The translations under genes were made by a program, and so were the position numbers. Positions 43,220 to 55,317 of a stretch of DNA of 64,000 bases are shown piece by piece; within the stretch, counting starts at the first letter, position 1; the number at the start of each line of letters is the position of its first letter. The notes under the pieces were generated by a model. It searched no databases, was not told the DNA's origin, and worked only from the letters and a program-made list of their open reading frames with translations. Origin of the DNA: Isoetes taiwanensis (taxonomy: Eukaryota; Streptophyta; Lycopodiopsida; Isoetales; Isoetaceae). Where the stretch lies: the NCBI GenBank assembly GCA_021234155.1, contig JAJEKV010000014.1, forward strand, positions 15,410,872-15,474,871, given 5' to 3'.

Positions 43220-44777
43220 AAAATTGGATCAACTGAAAGGGCAGAAGGCCTCCCCAGACATTGCCGGATGAGGAGGCGATGCCGAAGATTGCCAGACGGC
43301 ATATAGAAGATTGCCAAAATTGCCAAACGTGTCAGCGTCTAAAATTATAAGACTTTTTTCTTCTCTTCGATTTTTTCCCCTGGACAGACACGACGACGTG
43401 GCAGGAAATTAATAAAAGAATTAAAAGGATATTCTCAAAGAATCTTGCCTATAGCAATTATATAGTTTAGATATTGCGCATTGGTGTGCATCCTTGCTTG
43501 AGGCATCTAACTCCCCGATGAGTTACTTTCTTTTCAGGCTTGACTCTACAGGTTATTTTTTTAAGGTCTCGTGATTGCCAGAGTGTGTGGGGGCGTGCTT
43601 CAACTATTTGTTTAGTGCATCATTTTCAAGTTGCCTCTATTCTAGTATGGGCGCCGCTGGCATTCCTCAAGAGTATTGGTGGCTTCCTCGAAAACACAAA
43701 AGGCCAAGGTTTTTTATCCGGATGAGAAGCGATCGCCAGTTTTTCTACCTTTGCATAGATCAAGTGACAGAGAAACCATATTTTATCTTGTATTCTTTAG
43801 TTTCATCGTGCTCTCAATAATTATCTAGTTTCAGAGCATTTAATTTTCAAGTTTTTTCAAAATTTTCTACCCCTTGTAGGGGAATTTTTACAAAGCTCAA
43901 TGAGAACGGACTTACATATATGATTTCATAGGACCCATCTTAGGAATGGAGATCTAATGTGTTATATGCATTGAAAGGATTCCTATTTTTACTATTACTA
44001 TAAGAAACTCTTCCTCATAGATATATTGACATACACAGTTCTACAGTTGATATCTGAATTTTCAGGGTAACAGTGGTTCAAAACATTTGCCAATCACGAC
44101 TCACCACGTGTCACTTTTCCTTTTAAAGAATGTTTAACAAGTTTCAAGTTACCAACGGCCAAAATTCTTACTGTGTATTCTTCCTTTAGCCAAATATTCT
44201 CATGTTTTTATCCCACATTCTGACGCTTTCACCCACATGCTATCGATTTCACCCTAATGTATCGCTATTACCCCCGATTTCACGTTTCAAGAAACACCCT
44301 GGCACTTGAATTTGGAGGTGTGCAGAGGCATTGCTTCCACCCCAAAATTCAAGCCTCGGTAGTTTCTTGTATACGTACACTAAAAACAAGTTGGTACATT
44401 TCTTGTATACGTCAAGGAAAGTGGATTCACGTTCTTGATTATAGACCAATGACTGGCTGCCATGTGGCGAGCATTCTAATCAAGAATGATAAATGGGTAA
44501 GCATTCTCCCGATTACCTGTTATAGCTCGTTTCTCTTACCTAACTCTGAAGATCGTCGGACATTACTGAAAGAGAACTTGAAGCATCTTGCACCATCGCA
44601 CTCGAAGCCTGAAGCATGATCTGTAGAAACCATAGCTCGACTAAAGCATTTGAAGCATCTGCACCATTTGTCAAAACCATAGCTCAAAGGGTGAAGCCCT
44701 AAACTCTCAGTTTTTTTACCATAAATCATATGTTCTTGGCCTTAATCTCTCTTCTTACACCTGAAATCTCTTCGAAT
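43220..44777. other. No gene recognised
   Basis: Mixed unique sequence. A G-box-like CCACGTGTCAC is at about 44104-44114, with no recognised gene downstream. The frame 44257-44619 has no recognisable domain. Confidence 0.3.
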
Positions 44778-44973
44778 CACTCTGTTCTTGGCCCAAATCT
44801 CTATTCTTGCATCTAAAATCACTCAAGTCAGCTTGTTCTTGGCTTTCCTTGACGTCGTGGAGCAGCAACAAGTCTCACTCTGTTCTTGGCCCAAATCTCT
44901 GTTATTGCATCTAAAATCATTCAAGTCAGCTTGTTCTTGGCTTTCCTTGACGTCGTGGAGCAGCAACAAGTCG
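44778..44973. repeat. 98-bp tandem duplication
   Basis: CACTCTGTTCTTGGCCCAAA through GTGGAGCAGCAACAAGTC occurs twice in a row at period 98, with few differences. The second copy runs into the left arm of the hairpin that follows. Confidence 0.9.
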
Positions 44974-45054
44974 CTGATTCTTGCTCTGGAATGGGAGATG
45001 GCTGCTGCCAGTAGCCAGCTCCCATTCCAGAGCAAGAATCAGCTCCTTGTTGCT
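44962..45054. repeat. Long inverted repeat (36-bp arms), possible hairpin RNA
   Basis: AGCAACAAGTCGCTGATTCT...GAATGGGAG (44962-44997) and its near-exact complement (45019-45054) are separated by 21 bases. The arms match at 34 of 36 positions. The loop (TGGCT...AGCCA) can extend the stem. The size is in the range of plant miRNA or siRNA foldbacks. Confidence 0.85.
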
Positions 45055-45304
45055 GCTTTACATAACATACATCAAAAACAAGTTGCCACGTTCGCTGCCC
45101 TTAGAGTTGAAGAGCAAGGGTTCTTAAATTTGAAGGTGTTCTATTGCTAATGATCTCAACCATAGTCTAACTTTGGTTTGGAGTCCAGGAGGAGCACTAC
45201 AAAACTCTCAATACAAAAGTACAAAATTATGCCAAAGTTGAGAAAATTTGAGAGTAATAGTAGAGGTCAAAAAAGGAAGGCCAGCTCCTACGTGTTTCCT
45301 ATTC

Positions 45305-47512
45305 GGGAAAAACTACAAGATACCCCTAACTTTATGCGAAATTCACAGTTTACCCCTAACTTTTTAAAAATTCACGAAATGCCCTTATGCACCGTATTTG
45401 TCCAAAAGGGTATACCCCTCCTGTATTTTGTCCAAACCGTAACAGAACCTAAATTGGCGGGACTAAATTGGCGGTGGAGCTCCGCTGGAGTGGAGTCCGA
45501 TTGCGCTGGAGTGGAGTTCCGATTGTGCATGCAATAGAGTTCATTTGCCATTGTTCACCAGCTCCTACCGGTATGTTCTTGTTTGATATGATGGAATGAT
45601 ATGTTCTTTGTGAATTTAGAGTCCGGTAGAAATTCGTTAGGCAGAAATTCGTCCCGTAGAAATTTAGAGTTAGGCAGAAATTCGTTAGAAATTCTTGCCT
45701 CAATTTCGTATCATGTTGAGAAGATTTCTCATGTTTGGTGTGAAAGAATATCTCTCCTGTTTGGTGTGAAATCTCATTTCCCTTTTCAAAAAATGTTTGC
45801 CTTTGCTTCATTACAGTTGATAAACAGCCTACATTAACATGGCATTGCAAACTGGATCGACCTGGGCATCTTTGGATGAGTTGAAATTGGCTGTGAAGGA
45901 TCATGCAATCGCTCATACTGTTGAATTGAAGATTCTTAAGAGCGATCGGAAAAGGTATGCCTTTCAAACATATAATGTCTGTTTGTTATCTTCCTTCTCC
46001 AATTTGAGTTACTTTGATCCTCCTGTAAATATAGGTACATAGTAAAATGCAGTGTTGATAGTTGCAGTTGGCGTCTCCATGCTTCTATTGTTGAAAGAGG
46101 CCCCAGATGTGCTATCAAATGCATAGATGGTGAATATACATGCGCTGGGAGTTCACAACTTGGCAACAAAGAAGCCAATACTAAGTGGCTTGCACATGAA
46201 ACAGTAGAGAGGTTTAGGGACCAGCCGGACTTAAGACCAAAGGTGCTTATTGGTGACATGAAAAGAGAAAAGAAAGTCACTATAAAATACGGTGTTGCTT
46301 GGAAAGCGAAAGAGGCAGCACATGCACATATTCATGGGGACCATACTGAAGTGTACAGGAAGTTGCATGGTTACTGCAATGAAATTTTACAGACTAATCC
46401 TGGAAGTGTAGCATTCATGCAGAAGATAGATGATGGCCGATTTTTCCGCATTTTCATTGCCTACAATGCTAGTTTGAGGGGCTTTTCATTTTGTAGGCTA
46501 GTTGTTGCATTGGACGGTACTCATCTGAAAGGAAGGTATCTAGGAATCTTACTCTCAGCAACAGCAATTGATGGGAACGATTGCTTGTATCCTTTAGCCT
46601 TTGCTGTGGTTGCGGCAGAGAATGATGACAATTGGGTTTGGTTTCTTCAGAACTTAAAAAATTGCTTGCAACATTCGGAGTGTATCACTTTCATCTCAGA
46701 CAGACAGAAAGGACTAGTTGAGAGTGTCGAGATAGTATTTGGTGCAAGCACTCCACATGCATATTGCATGAGACATCTAGTTGATAACTTCAGAAAGGCC
46801 TACAAAAGTACAGAGCTTGTGCATCTTTTATGGAATGCAGCACGTGCAAATAATGATGAAGACTTTGAGGAGGCTTTAGCAGAAATGAAGAAACCAATTC
46901 TGAGGCTACGGAGTGGATCCTTGCAGCAGCTGATCCTATTCATTAAGCGAATGCCAAGTTTGTCGGCTACAGGTATTGGCATTTTAACATTTTTATTTTG
47001 TTGAGTTCATCATGTCATTGGGGTAATGCCAAGTATGTTGCTACAGGTATGGGCACTTGACATCCAACATTGCTAAATCTTTAAATTCATGGCTTTGAGA
47101 GCCTAGAGAGCTACCTATACTTGCTATGTTGGAGTTAATCCGTCATAAGCTAATGACTTGTTTCAAGTCTTGAGGGCATTTTGTGAATTTTATAAAAAGT
47201 TAGGGGTATTCCATCAATTTCTTCTATTGTTCAGAATTGTCATACGTTGAGCAAGGGCTTTTAGTCAACTATTACAAAAGTTAGGGGCATTTCTTGAATT
47301 TCATTAAAAGTTAGGGGTAGTTTATGAAATAAAACAAAAGTTGAGGGCATTTTATGAAAACATAAGAAATACAAATATATGTATAGGTTTTTTAGGGGCA
47401 TTTTATGAATTTTTAGAAAGTTAGGGTAAACTGTAGTTTTTCCCCTTCTTAGAAAGTTAGGGGTAAACTGTGAATTTCGCATAAAGTTAGGGGTATTTTG
47501 TAGTTTTCCCCC
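45305..47512 (+). mobile_element. Mutator-like element (MULE) with truncated transposase
   Basis: Terminal inverted repeats of about 80 bp: GGGAAAAACTACAAGATACC, then CCTAACTTTATGCGAAATTCACAG on the left, and the complement on the right (47430-47512). Flanks TTCCTATTC (45296-45304) and TTCATATTC (47513-47521) form a 9-bp duplication with one mismatch, the length typical of MULEs. Subterminal repeats of AAAGTTAGGGGNATTT at 47160-47470 extend the right end. Inside is a MuDR-type transposase that stops early. Confidence 0.9.
45839..47004 (+). pseudogene. MULE transposase, C-terminally truncated (about 360 aa)
   Basis: Exon 1 is 45839-45954; an intron at 45955-46034 joins SDRKR to YIVKC. The N-terminal MuDR DNA-binding domain has the pattern VKCSVDSCSWRLHAS...YTC. 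The DDE region follows: LVVALDGTHLKGRYLGILLS (first Asp), NDCLYPLAFAVVAAENDDNW, ITFISDRQKGLVESVE (second Asp) and a YCMRHLVDNF Cys/His element, with the Glu probably in FEEALAEM. The frame ends at 47002, soon after KRMPSLSATG, where a GTATTGG donor-like site occurs. The usual C-terminal MULE domain and SWIM zinc finger are absent. It is probably inactive for self-mobilisation. Confidence 0.88.
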
Positions 47513-47521
47513 TTCATATTC

Positions 47522-47898
47522 TTTGGTACCAATTTAATGTGCGAATTGCATGGCAGATTATTGTGCAACCTAAGCAGCAGATATCAAGGATTGGAAAACT
47601 GCTGTATACAATAATGCCAGTCGTCGCATGTCCAAAAGAATCACTACTCCTATTACAATTAATAAACGTGGTACAAATAGAATCAGTAACATAATTAGGC
47701 CCCTGAAAGGGCAACAATGACATTAGCCCTCGTTAACACTACAAGAAGGCAGCAATAACATAGAATTGCTCATTTCAGAATAAAAATTGTGGCAAGCCGT
47801 AGCACATGGTTAAAATTTGTGACAGAATCAATTGGACTTGTATATTTTCTGCAGGTAGACAAAACTGTCAGATATATAGCAAATTAAAGAAATATATT
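47522..47898. other. 3' flank of the galactosyltransferase gene
   Basis: Between the MULE and the stop codon of the minus-strand gene. It probably includes the 3' untranslated region. No separate gene is recognised. Confidence 0.4.
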
Positions 47899-50338
47899 CT
47901 AAGCATAAGCATTTAAAAACTCACATGACCGTGCAGCACATATTGCACCTACAAAACAGAGTAAAATATGCTTAATACATAACGAGCAAAATTCTAGACA
48001 GAACCTTTAAATCTAGAAAGCAAGTGGAATAGCATTAGAATTTAAGTTGAGAAGAAGAGCCTCACCTGAAGCCTCAGAACAGCATAGCCGTTTCTCATCC
48101 ACATGTTCAACATCCAGTCCTAGCATCCAAGATCCCACTGATATATCCTCATGGCGATACACATGCAATATGTGGCTGGAAGGAGTAGTTAAGTTAGTCC
48201 TTCAATCCCTAAGCAAGGTCTGCTATTTTTCTCAAAGCCTACATAACAGCCACTACACCTGTTTATTGAAATGTAACGTGCCAAGGCCTTAGAAACTCCA
48301 TAGACTTGAGCTCCAGCATGGCGAAAATATCTGCATCGGAAGCACTCGGAAGCATTTAATGACTTACACATGAAAGAACACCAAACTATGAGACAGAAGG
48401 AAACCACAACAACTGTAGTCCTCACGATTTATGGTCCCCAAACTTCCACCATTCGGGTTCATACCATCTTTGTTTTCTGCAAACAAAAAGTAAAAAAGGT
48501 AACTAAGAGGCAGCAAATACTACAATCCTGGCTTTGTAATTTCGCCAGAGACACTAAATTCTGTCAGACTAGACAACTCATAGTGTCAATGCTAGGTTAC
48601 CCATTCTAGCAATGGGGTTCTAGAGCAATGAAACCTATGTCAGGTAGTTTTGATGGGCTAAGATGGAAACCCGGCATCTACGACATTGTGGAATGGATTT
48701 GGGTTCCTCATTCCAGCATATGGAGGCCATAATCTAAGCTGCCAAACCTGCTGAAATGGAATCCTCAAATAACATAACATGGAGGACAAAACTCGCAAAT
48801 GCTTTAAACTTCATCAAATTCCAGATGATGGAAAATACTCACGAGTCAGTGACAACATCCCCTGATTTCATACAACCAATGTAGACAAAAGGCTTGTCCC
48901 AATGGCTCGCAAGCATTTCCCCCAATTTATCTGGACAGTTACATACGTGGTGTTATCAGCACATAATCGTCTTCTCCTTATGAAAGGCAGTAACAAGCCA
49001 GCCATCTTACCAATGTTGACAAAAACATCATCATCCACCTTGATGTAAAAATCTGCATCCCATGTCTCCGCAGCTGTACTGAAGAATCTTTTTGCTTTTC
49101 TAGGTACCTCTTCTGGTTCTTCAGTGTGGTCATCCTAGCATATAATAAACGTCGCTTTTTAGAACCATGTCCATAAGTTGATTAAACAAACTGAGAGGAC
49201 AGATACTAAGGAGAAGAAGCTAACGAGAATGAGAAAATCGTTCATCTCCTGATTCTCCTGGTCAATCAGTCTGTCCGAACTGTCCCCTCTGTTAGCACTG
49301 CATGACACACATTAAACACCTGGAGAAGTTAAAGAAGAAAATTAAACAGGATGAAAACAAGGCGACTTGGTTAAGAAAGATTCGATCTCAAGGAAAACAT
49401 ACCTACGCCCAATGATGAAACGTATTACAATTCCCTTCTCGGATTCTAGTTTTTTTAAAGCTTCTCCTGTATAAACAGTCAGGTTTGCTTATTAATATGC
49501 TGAAAACGTCCTAGATATGTGCTTCTTATCTACAATATGTTGAGCAATCACTTCATCCTAACCATTCATGACTTTAGATCCATAAGCAATCATTTCATAA
49601 TGACAATTCATGACTTTAACCATGTATTTCTGAGCCATGTATTTCTGATATATTCCATAATGCAGAACATGTGATTGAGGCAATCTTGATATAGAAACAT
49701 AAGAACAAGAGCCTGTGGCTTTACCCTTTAACATCCATGTGCTTCTAATGACGTCCCTTCTAGCTCGTTGACCAAACCCAGTATACACGCCTATCATGGC
49801 ATGAAGCTTACTGCCAGTTGTATTGGAAGCCTTTAAAGGCTTGTGACCAGCATATCCCTTGTTCCTTGCTGCAGCTAATTCCATTTCTAAAATAGCTAAC
49901 CGTTTTTGCTGATCTCTGTTTGCACCCACGACATGAGCGATTTCACATATTAATACAAAAAGTATAGTCCACATGCAAGATGCACTTACTTGCAATCTAT
50001 CATTTTCAGAGTGTCATCCACGGATAGGACTCCAGATCTCTAAGACAAATGTTTGGATGAATAAAATCAGTACACTGTGGCATAAGCCCCGCAGACCAAG
50101 AAAAAGACAAATACCTTCCCAACACCATTTTCGACCAAATCAATAAGAGCCAAACGGGTCTCAGCATCCTGCCATAGCCTGTCAACGCCAATGAAGTTCA
50201 TGTTATCTACACTGTGCATCAAAATGCAGGGCATACATGAAAATCATACCTGCCCCCAATGTAGAAGCAAGCCATGAAAGAAATCATGATCATAATCATT
50301 GAACTCATGCTTATGCGTGCCTGTGTTCTGCCCCTCAT
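47899..50338 (-). CDS. HPGT: Hydroxyproline O-galactosyltransferase (HPGT-like, GT31), 341 aa
   Basis: Twelve minus-strand exons: 50338-50250, 50178-50115, 50039-49990, 49915-49725, 49466-49403, 49297-49225, 49134-49011, 48930-48843, 48476-48426, 48330-48259, 48175-48066, 47948-47899. All join in frame at GT/AG. The protein is a type II Golgi membrane protein. A short cytosolic tail and a membrane segment (about residues 12-27, MSSMIMIMISFMACFYI) come first, then GGRLWQDAETR and QQKRLAILEMELAAAR typical of HPGTs. The GT31 domain has GVYTGFGQRARRDVIRSTWM, FYIKVDDDVFVN (DDD about residues 211-213, metal/UDP-Gal binding), YIGCMKSGDVV, WYEPEWWKFGD and SVGSWMLGLDVEHVDE. Length equals Arabidopsis HPGT1-3. 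The family adds the first galactose from UDP-Gal to hydroxyproline of arabinogalactan proteins. The gene looks intact. Confidence 0.93.
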
Positions 50339-52389
50339 CACTATAATCTAGTTATCTCCAGAAGCAGATGGAGTGATTGATTGACTTATGCATCTCTAGC
50401 GCAGATTTGTGGACGCATCTTCCAAAATCCTACCTTAATTAGCTCTAAAAGTTTATCTTAGATTTGACGAAGCTGCATATAGTAGGTTTCCACGAAATAG
50501 CACACATCACAACTACATGGTGCAGATAAACCGGCAATGATATTGACACAATTCAAACATACCCATGACGAGAATTTGCAAATGAAACTCAGAGCGAAAA
50601 ATCAGCATTCCGTGATAGGTATTTGGGTACTCTGGGCACAGATCTCCCAGCCCTAATCTCACTCTTGATATAGAAAATAACACGATGTGGAAAATTTTGA
50701 AAACATACTTCAGTAATCCGCTAGCCGTGGGTGGAAAACAGAATCTGCAGAAAAGTTAGAGCAGAAGCTGGCCAGGGCAAAGAGTGCCAGAGTTCACGCG
50801 AAGGGGGGATCTGCCCAACAATTGGAAGGAAGATGCTGCGGGTAAGATGTGAGTTCCACCATAGCCGGACGCGTCATACTTTGCGGGCGGCAGATTATCC
50901 TACATGGACATGAGGTGGCATACGCATATATTTATGCCCTGAGGCTTACACGGTTTATTTTGAAGCATTTATAGTGTGATTCTTCAAATACACATTTCAT
51001 GTTGCACCCCTTGATGTGGCCATGTAAAGAGGACCTTCTTTTTCCTTGTACAACAAAAGAAGTGTGATAGAGATTTTACTTTAAACACATGGTAAGCACG
51101 TCTCTTTCAAAGATGAAACCCCCACCCCCACCCCCAAAACAAAAAAAAGGTTCCTTTGGATCCCTTGTTGAGTTGGGGCTTCCAATCCACTGTGTTCTTG
51201 CCATGCCGAGCTCTAATTGATGCTAAATGGTAGTTTGTCCACTGTGTTCTCGCCATGCTGAGCTCTAATTGATGCTAAATGGTAGTTTGACCTAATAAAT
51301 AGTATCTCGCTTGCAAAGTCAGGCATCCATTATATGATATCTATTTAGGTAAGAAAAATATGGTTTGCATTTCAATTCTTCTCTTCCCATGGTTCTACCA
51401 ATAAGAATGAAGAAGTCTATGGTGTATTTCATCATCCTGCCATAAACGTGCAGATCGTCACATGTCCTAGTAGTAGTTATGTATTAAGAGTTATGAAGTA
51501 TGATCCTCTCTTTAGGTGAAATATGTGTAATTTGCTATATGATCATGTTAAAAATTTGATATGGCATTACTTTCAAGTAGAATGTGAAGGCGATTCATGT
51601 GAGAAATGTGGATTGTAGTAGAAATAAAAATTTAGCATTTGCAACAAAGTGAGAAGTCGTGGAGCATGATATATAAATGTGTCGGCAAGATGCTCAACGA
51701 GATATGGTAAAATAGGTTAATGTTTCTTTCGAAGTTGATCACACACAATCTAAAATGTTGTTGGTTTAGAAAACACAACTATAAAAATCCGTTGATTAGA
51801 GATGCTTCATAAGATGCTTCAATTAGAATTGAATTGACTTTTATCGTCCACGGAAACCAAAAGGTTTGTGGTTCCCAATACAAGAAAAAGTACATATCAA
51901 TGTGTGGACGCATGACATATTTCATCTCTCTATCAAGAACCCCAAGGATATACATGACAATACCATTTCTGCCGGCATCTGCAAGAGCACATATAGCGGC
52001 CAATTATGAAATCAAGTCGACATATCATGCTCGGATAATCGCAGACACTAGACAAATCGAAAGAAGTATGGCATTCATCTTCAGTGGCTCCGAGTTGGCA
52101 ACATTGACATACCATGTTTTCATGCTCCTTACCCATTTGCATGTTTCAATTTTAAACGGACGCAATTGTATCACATCTCTTCATGGAAATGTGATAACAG
52201 GTACTATTGTGGACCATGGGCAAGTGTGATTAATCTGGATTTTGTAGTTCATTATCTTAACCATTTCCAAAGCATTGGCATCCTAAACCTAATCAAGGAA
52301 GAATGTAATGAAATACTTCTTCAAGCAAGTGTGATCTCCATTATTCTGCACATGTAAACATCCATGTTCTGGGCCTTCCATCTGGAGAA
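50339..52389. other. Upstream flank of the HPGT-like gene; no gene recognised
   Basis: Holds the presumed promoter and 5' untranslated region of the minus-strand gene. A direct repeat of about 58 bp (CCACTGTGTTCTYGCCATGC...GATGCTAAATGGTAGTTTG) occurs at about 51189-51288. A C-rich/A-rich stretch is at 51118-51149. The frame 51834-52229 has no recognisable domain. Confidence 0.4.
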
Positions 52390-54120
52390 ACATCATGCAC
52401 GTTTCTCCTTCCAACTGACCTTAAGATGCTTCGGACCCATGGCCAGTGTGTAGGCAAGGTTTGGAAGTCAGTGTCCCCATGTTTACCACCTTCTGAGAGT
52501 ATATGTCGTTTGGAAGTAGCACACTATAGAGGCAAGAATGCGATAACTTGGAGGAGGATTGTATATGAAACCATGGACTTGACTCTGAGAGACTGAGCCA
52601 GCAAGACTTCTAGACACATTCCAAATCTTCTCAAGTGGCAAATGTAATCATAGGTCCCCATACTTCCACTCCCCATATAGAAAAACAGGTTTCACCAAAA
52701 CCTTGAAAAGTGTGCTTAATGGGACCAAAAGTTGAGCTTTGTTTCATGGCAATTGTTATCCATGGCATAGAGAGCCTTCCACCTGCCATCACTCGTTGTT
52801 AGATACACGTCTCCTAGTATGTAGCGGTAGTGAACTCCACTTTAAGGTATTTGTATATTTTCATCGTTCTATGTTTTGACTTTGATGTCTAGAAGGATGG
52901 AAATGTATTTTGGTCTTTTCCAATTTGACACTCATTCCAGTATCTTGATAGAAAGTACTTAGTGATCGAAATATTGTTATATGCCTAATGACGTAATGGC
53001 AAATGGATCCCTCTCCCTTCATGTTGGGCAAGCCAGACGATCAATATATAAGTCCAAATACCATGGAAGAGAGTGTACATCCCTGCCTCACTCCCACATT
53101 ACTATTGATACAGTGGCATGGTAATGTTGTTCCTACTATCAATGTTTTATAAAGCTTGTATATTGCATTTTACAGTTCTTGTGCAACTCTTAGCTGCGGT
53201 AATTTTCCCCACAGCTTCTCCATAAGCACAGTGTTGAAAGCCTTCGCAAAATCCACGAAGCAGTAGCACAGATCCTATCATTTATTTCTGCTAGTCTCTA
53301 GCAAGGTGCAACATGTAAAAATGTGATCACTAATGGAATGCTTGGATCTAAAACATGTCTACTCCAAGCGCGTATAATGTTTCTTCTACCAATGAAGTTG
53401 ATTCTTGTTCAAGAATTCTGATGACCAGTCTTGCTAACAAAGGACTGACCATATTATATGTTGTAACCTGTAGGATGGTGCCGATCCCCTGATTTATATG
53501 TTGGAACTACTCTATTAATGGTCCATTGCGAGGGGAAGTTTTTATGGAGGGGACTCTTGAACAAACTAGTCAGAACTGGGGCAATCTGATGTCCACTTCA
53601 GTAGTTCTGCTTGAACACCATCTAGATCTGCCGCTTTGTCATTTGTGAGTCATTGCAAGTCCTAGAACGGATAGCAAGAGCATAAGCCTCGTCAGCTGCA
53701 GCTATAGTTCCTCCCACTCTCCCCATTGTTGCTTCTGCTTCTCATGCTTCTGAGGTTGTTATGGCTGATGGTCCTAATCTTCAGTGCGCTAAAGAATCAT
53801 GGCAACAGGTCAATTGGAAGAAGGCGGCGAGGAAGAAGTCTGTTATGTCATCTCACGAGGCTATCCTGCCTCGTACTATTCAGTGGCATGATAATTTGAT
53901 GTCTGTTGATGATCATCTCGATGTTGCAATGAGGCCATTAAATGCCTCAAGGTGGCACAAGGAGTATGATTATATACTGTGTTTGGGTGGTTTTGCTTAG
54001 CGGACTATCTCATCCTCTAGGTTTTGAGTCCCATATCACAGGTCCCTTATATGTATCTTGATGTTCCTTGATAATAGATTGTCATCCTTCAAAATAAAAA
54101 TAAGCCTAATTACTACAAGC
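52390..54120 (-). mobile_element. LINE reverse-transcriptase remnant, minus strand
   Basis: Minus-strand frames read in order: DLDGVQAELLKW-like start (about 53620), QWTINRVVPTYKSGDRHHPT (53525-53470), ISPLLARLVIRILEQ, CFVDFAKAFNTVLMEKLW (about 53270-53215; RT motif A), NSNVGVRQGCTLSSMVFGLI (about 53110; motif B), then KLEKTKIHFHPSRH. The YADD motif that should follow motif B is missing, apparently deleted. Its upstream end is interrupted by the retroposon fragment at 53690-54099. Confidence 0.7.
53690..54099 (+). mobile_element. 5'-truncated copy of the ORF1-only LINE derivative
   Basis: Encodes MADGPNLQCAKESWQQVNWK, almost identical to the C-terminal part of the ORF at 56480-56082, and shares the 3' end (ATTGTCATCCTTCAAAATAA). 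The 8 bases ATAAGCCT occur on both sides (53682-53689 and 54100-54107), consistent with a target duplication. It lies in opposite orientation to the longer copy at 55957-58454. Confidence 0.8.
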
Positions 54121-55039
54121 AAGGGGAAAGCTAAGTTGTTGAAATCATTTATGAAATAGAGACCTTTATAAGGGAGGTTCTATAAATGGTTCTATAGGTA
54201 GATTCTTGTACCAAATAACATAGATATACTATTTTTTCATTCCATTTTGTATAATATTATCGAGCATGCAAACCCACACCACAGAGCAGGTGACACAGCC
54301 ATACCTTGCACAATTCAATCATAGCCAAATGAGATCATAATGAAAATATTCTTTGACATAGCAACACTATGATACATACGTAAATTTTGTAGTCCTAAAC
54401 TTAAGGACGCATTACGTCTTTCTTGGTACTTGTTTATGTTATGCCAGAAGTTTATCAATTGAATTTTAAAACCCTTTTTTTTGGTCAAAATGTTGGAAAA
54501 GCCTTTTTTCCTTGGTGTGTCGTTCTTTCATTTTTTTTTTTTTTTAATGCTCACTTGCTATGGCAATCATTTGCCATGTGACTTGCCTTTCGTGGCTCTA
54601 TCTTTGTAGTGCCCAGTAGGTTTCTTCCTTGGCTCTGTGTTGGTCGGCCTGCAATAGAGCAGACAACAATGGTGGCATGGTTTTCTTACAGTCTGGAATA
54701 GATTGTAGCAGTATTCATAGTCTGCCTAGCAGTTTTAAGTAGGCAAAGAAGTGTTTTTGGCAATGTTTGGAGTTGGGTCTGTGACAAGATCGTTTGAGAA
54801 TATAGCAAGGTCGATTTATTTTTTATCGGCTGCATAAGCTTGTAAAATACTCTCCTCTAAAATGTCCTGGAGTGGCGGTCAATCAAAATTGCCAAATCAC
54901 CATCATACGTACAAATGGAAGGATAATGGTTAATGAATACCTCGAGGAGCGAGAAGTCCAGGGAACGCATGTCAGCAGAAAGCAGGGCAAGGTACGACTA
55001 CGATATCTCCACACACTTACAAAATCATAATAAACAGAG
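54121..55039. other. No gene recognised
   Basis: AT-rich sequence with a 15-base T run near 54530-54545. Short frames have no recognisable domain. Confidence 0.3.
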
Positions 55040-55041
55040 TC

Positions 55042-55105
55042 AGACAAGACAAGACAAGACAAGACAAGACAAGACAAGACAAGACAAGACAAGACAAGAC
55101 AAGAC
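55042..55105. repeat. AAGAC microsatellite (about 13 units)
   Basis: Uninterrupted AGACA/AAGAC pentanucleotide repeat. The frames through it (RQDKT repeated, and SCLVL on the other strand) are low-complexity artefacts. Confidence 0.97.
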
Positions 55106-55317
55106 TGGACTGGTAATTAAAAGATGGCGTACCGAAAAAAGGGGCGGGAAAGAGATGCTAACCCTAGAAATAGCTGACTATAAAGTATGGGCTCATGAGA
55201 CAGAGACTGGTATTCTTCTGAGGGTTAGGGTTTTAAAATAGGAAACGAATGCGGAGAGCGAAGAGCTGGAGGGCAGCAAAGCCTTAACCACAGATTGACA
55301 GATTCAAAGCATCAAAC

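Noticed and set aside
44257-44619. 120-codon plus-strand frame near a G-box
   Set aside because: No domain, no splice-site support and no conserved partner in the window.
45449-45967. 172-codon minus-strand frame
   Set aside because: It crosses the MULE subterminal region and the start of the transposase in antisense; no domain.
54883-55241. Frames with RQDKT or SCLVL repeats
   Set aside because: Produced by the AAGAC microsatellite.
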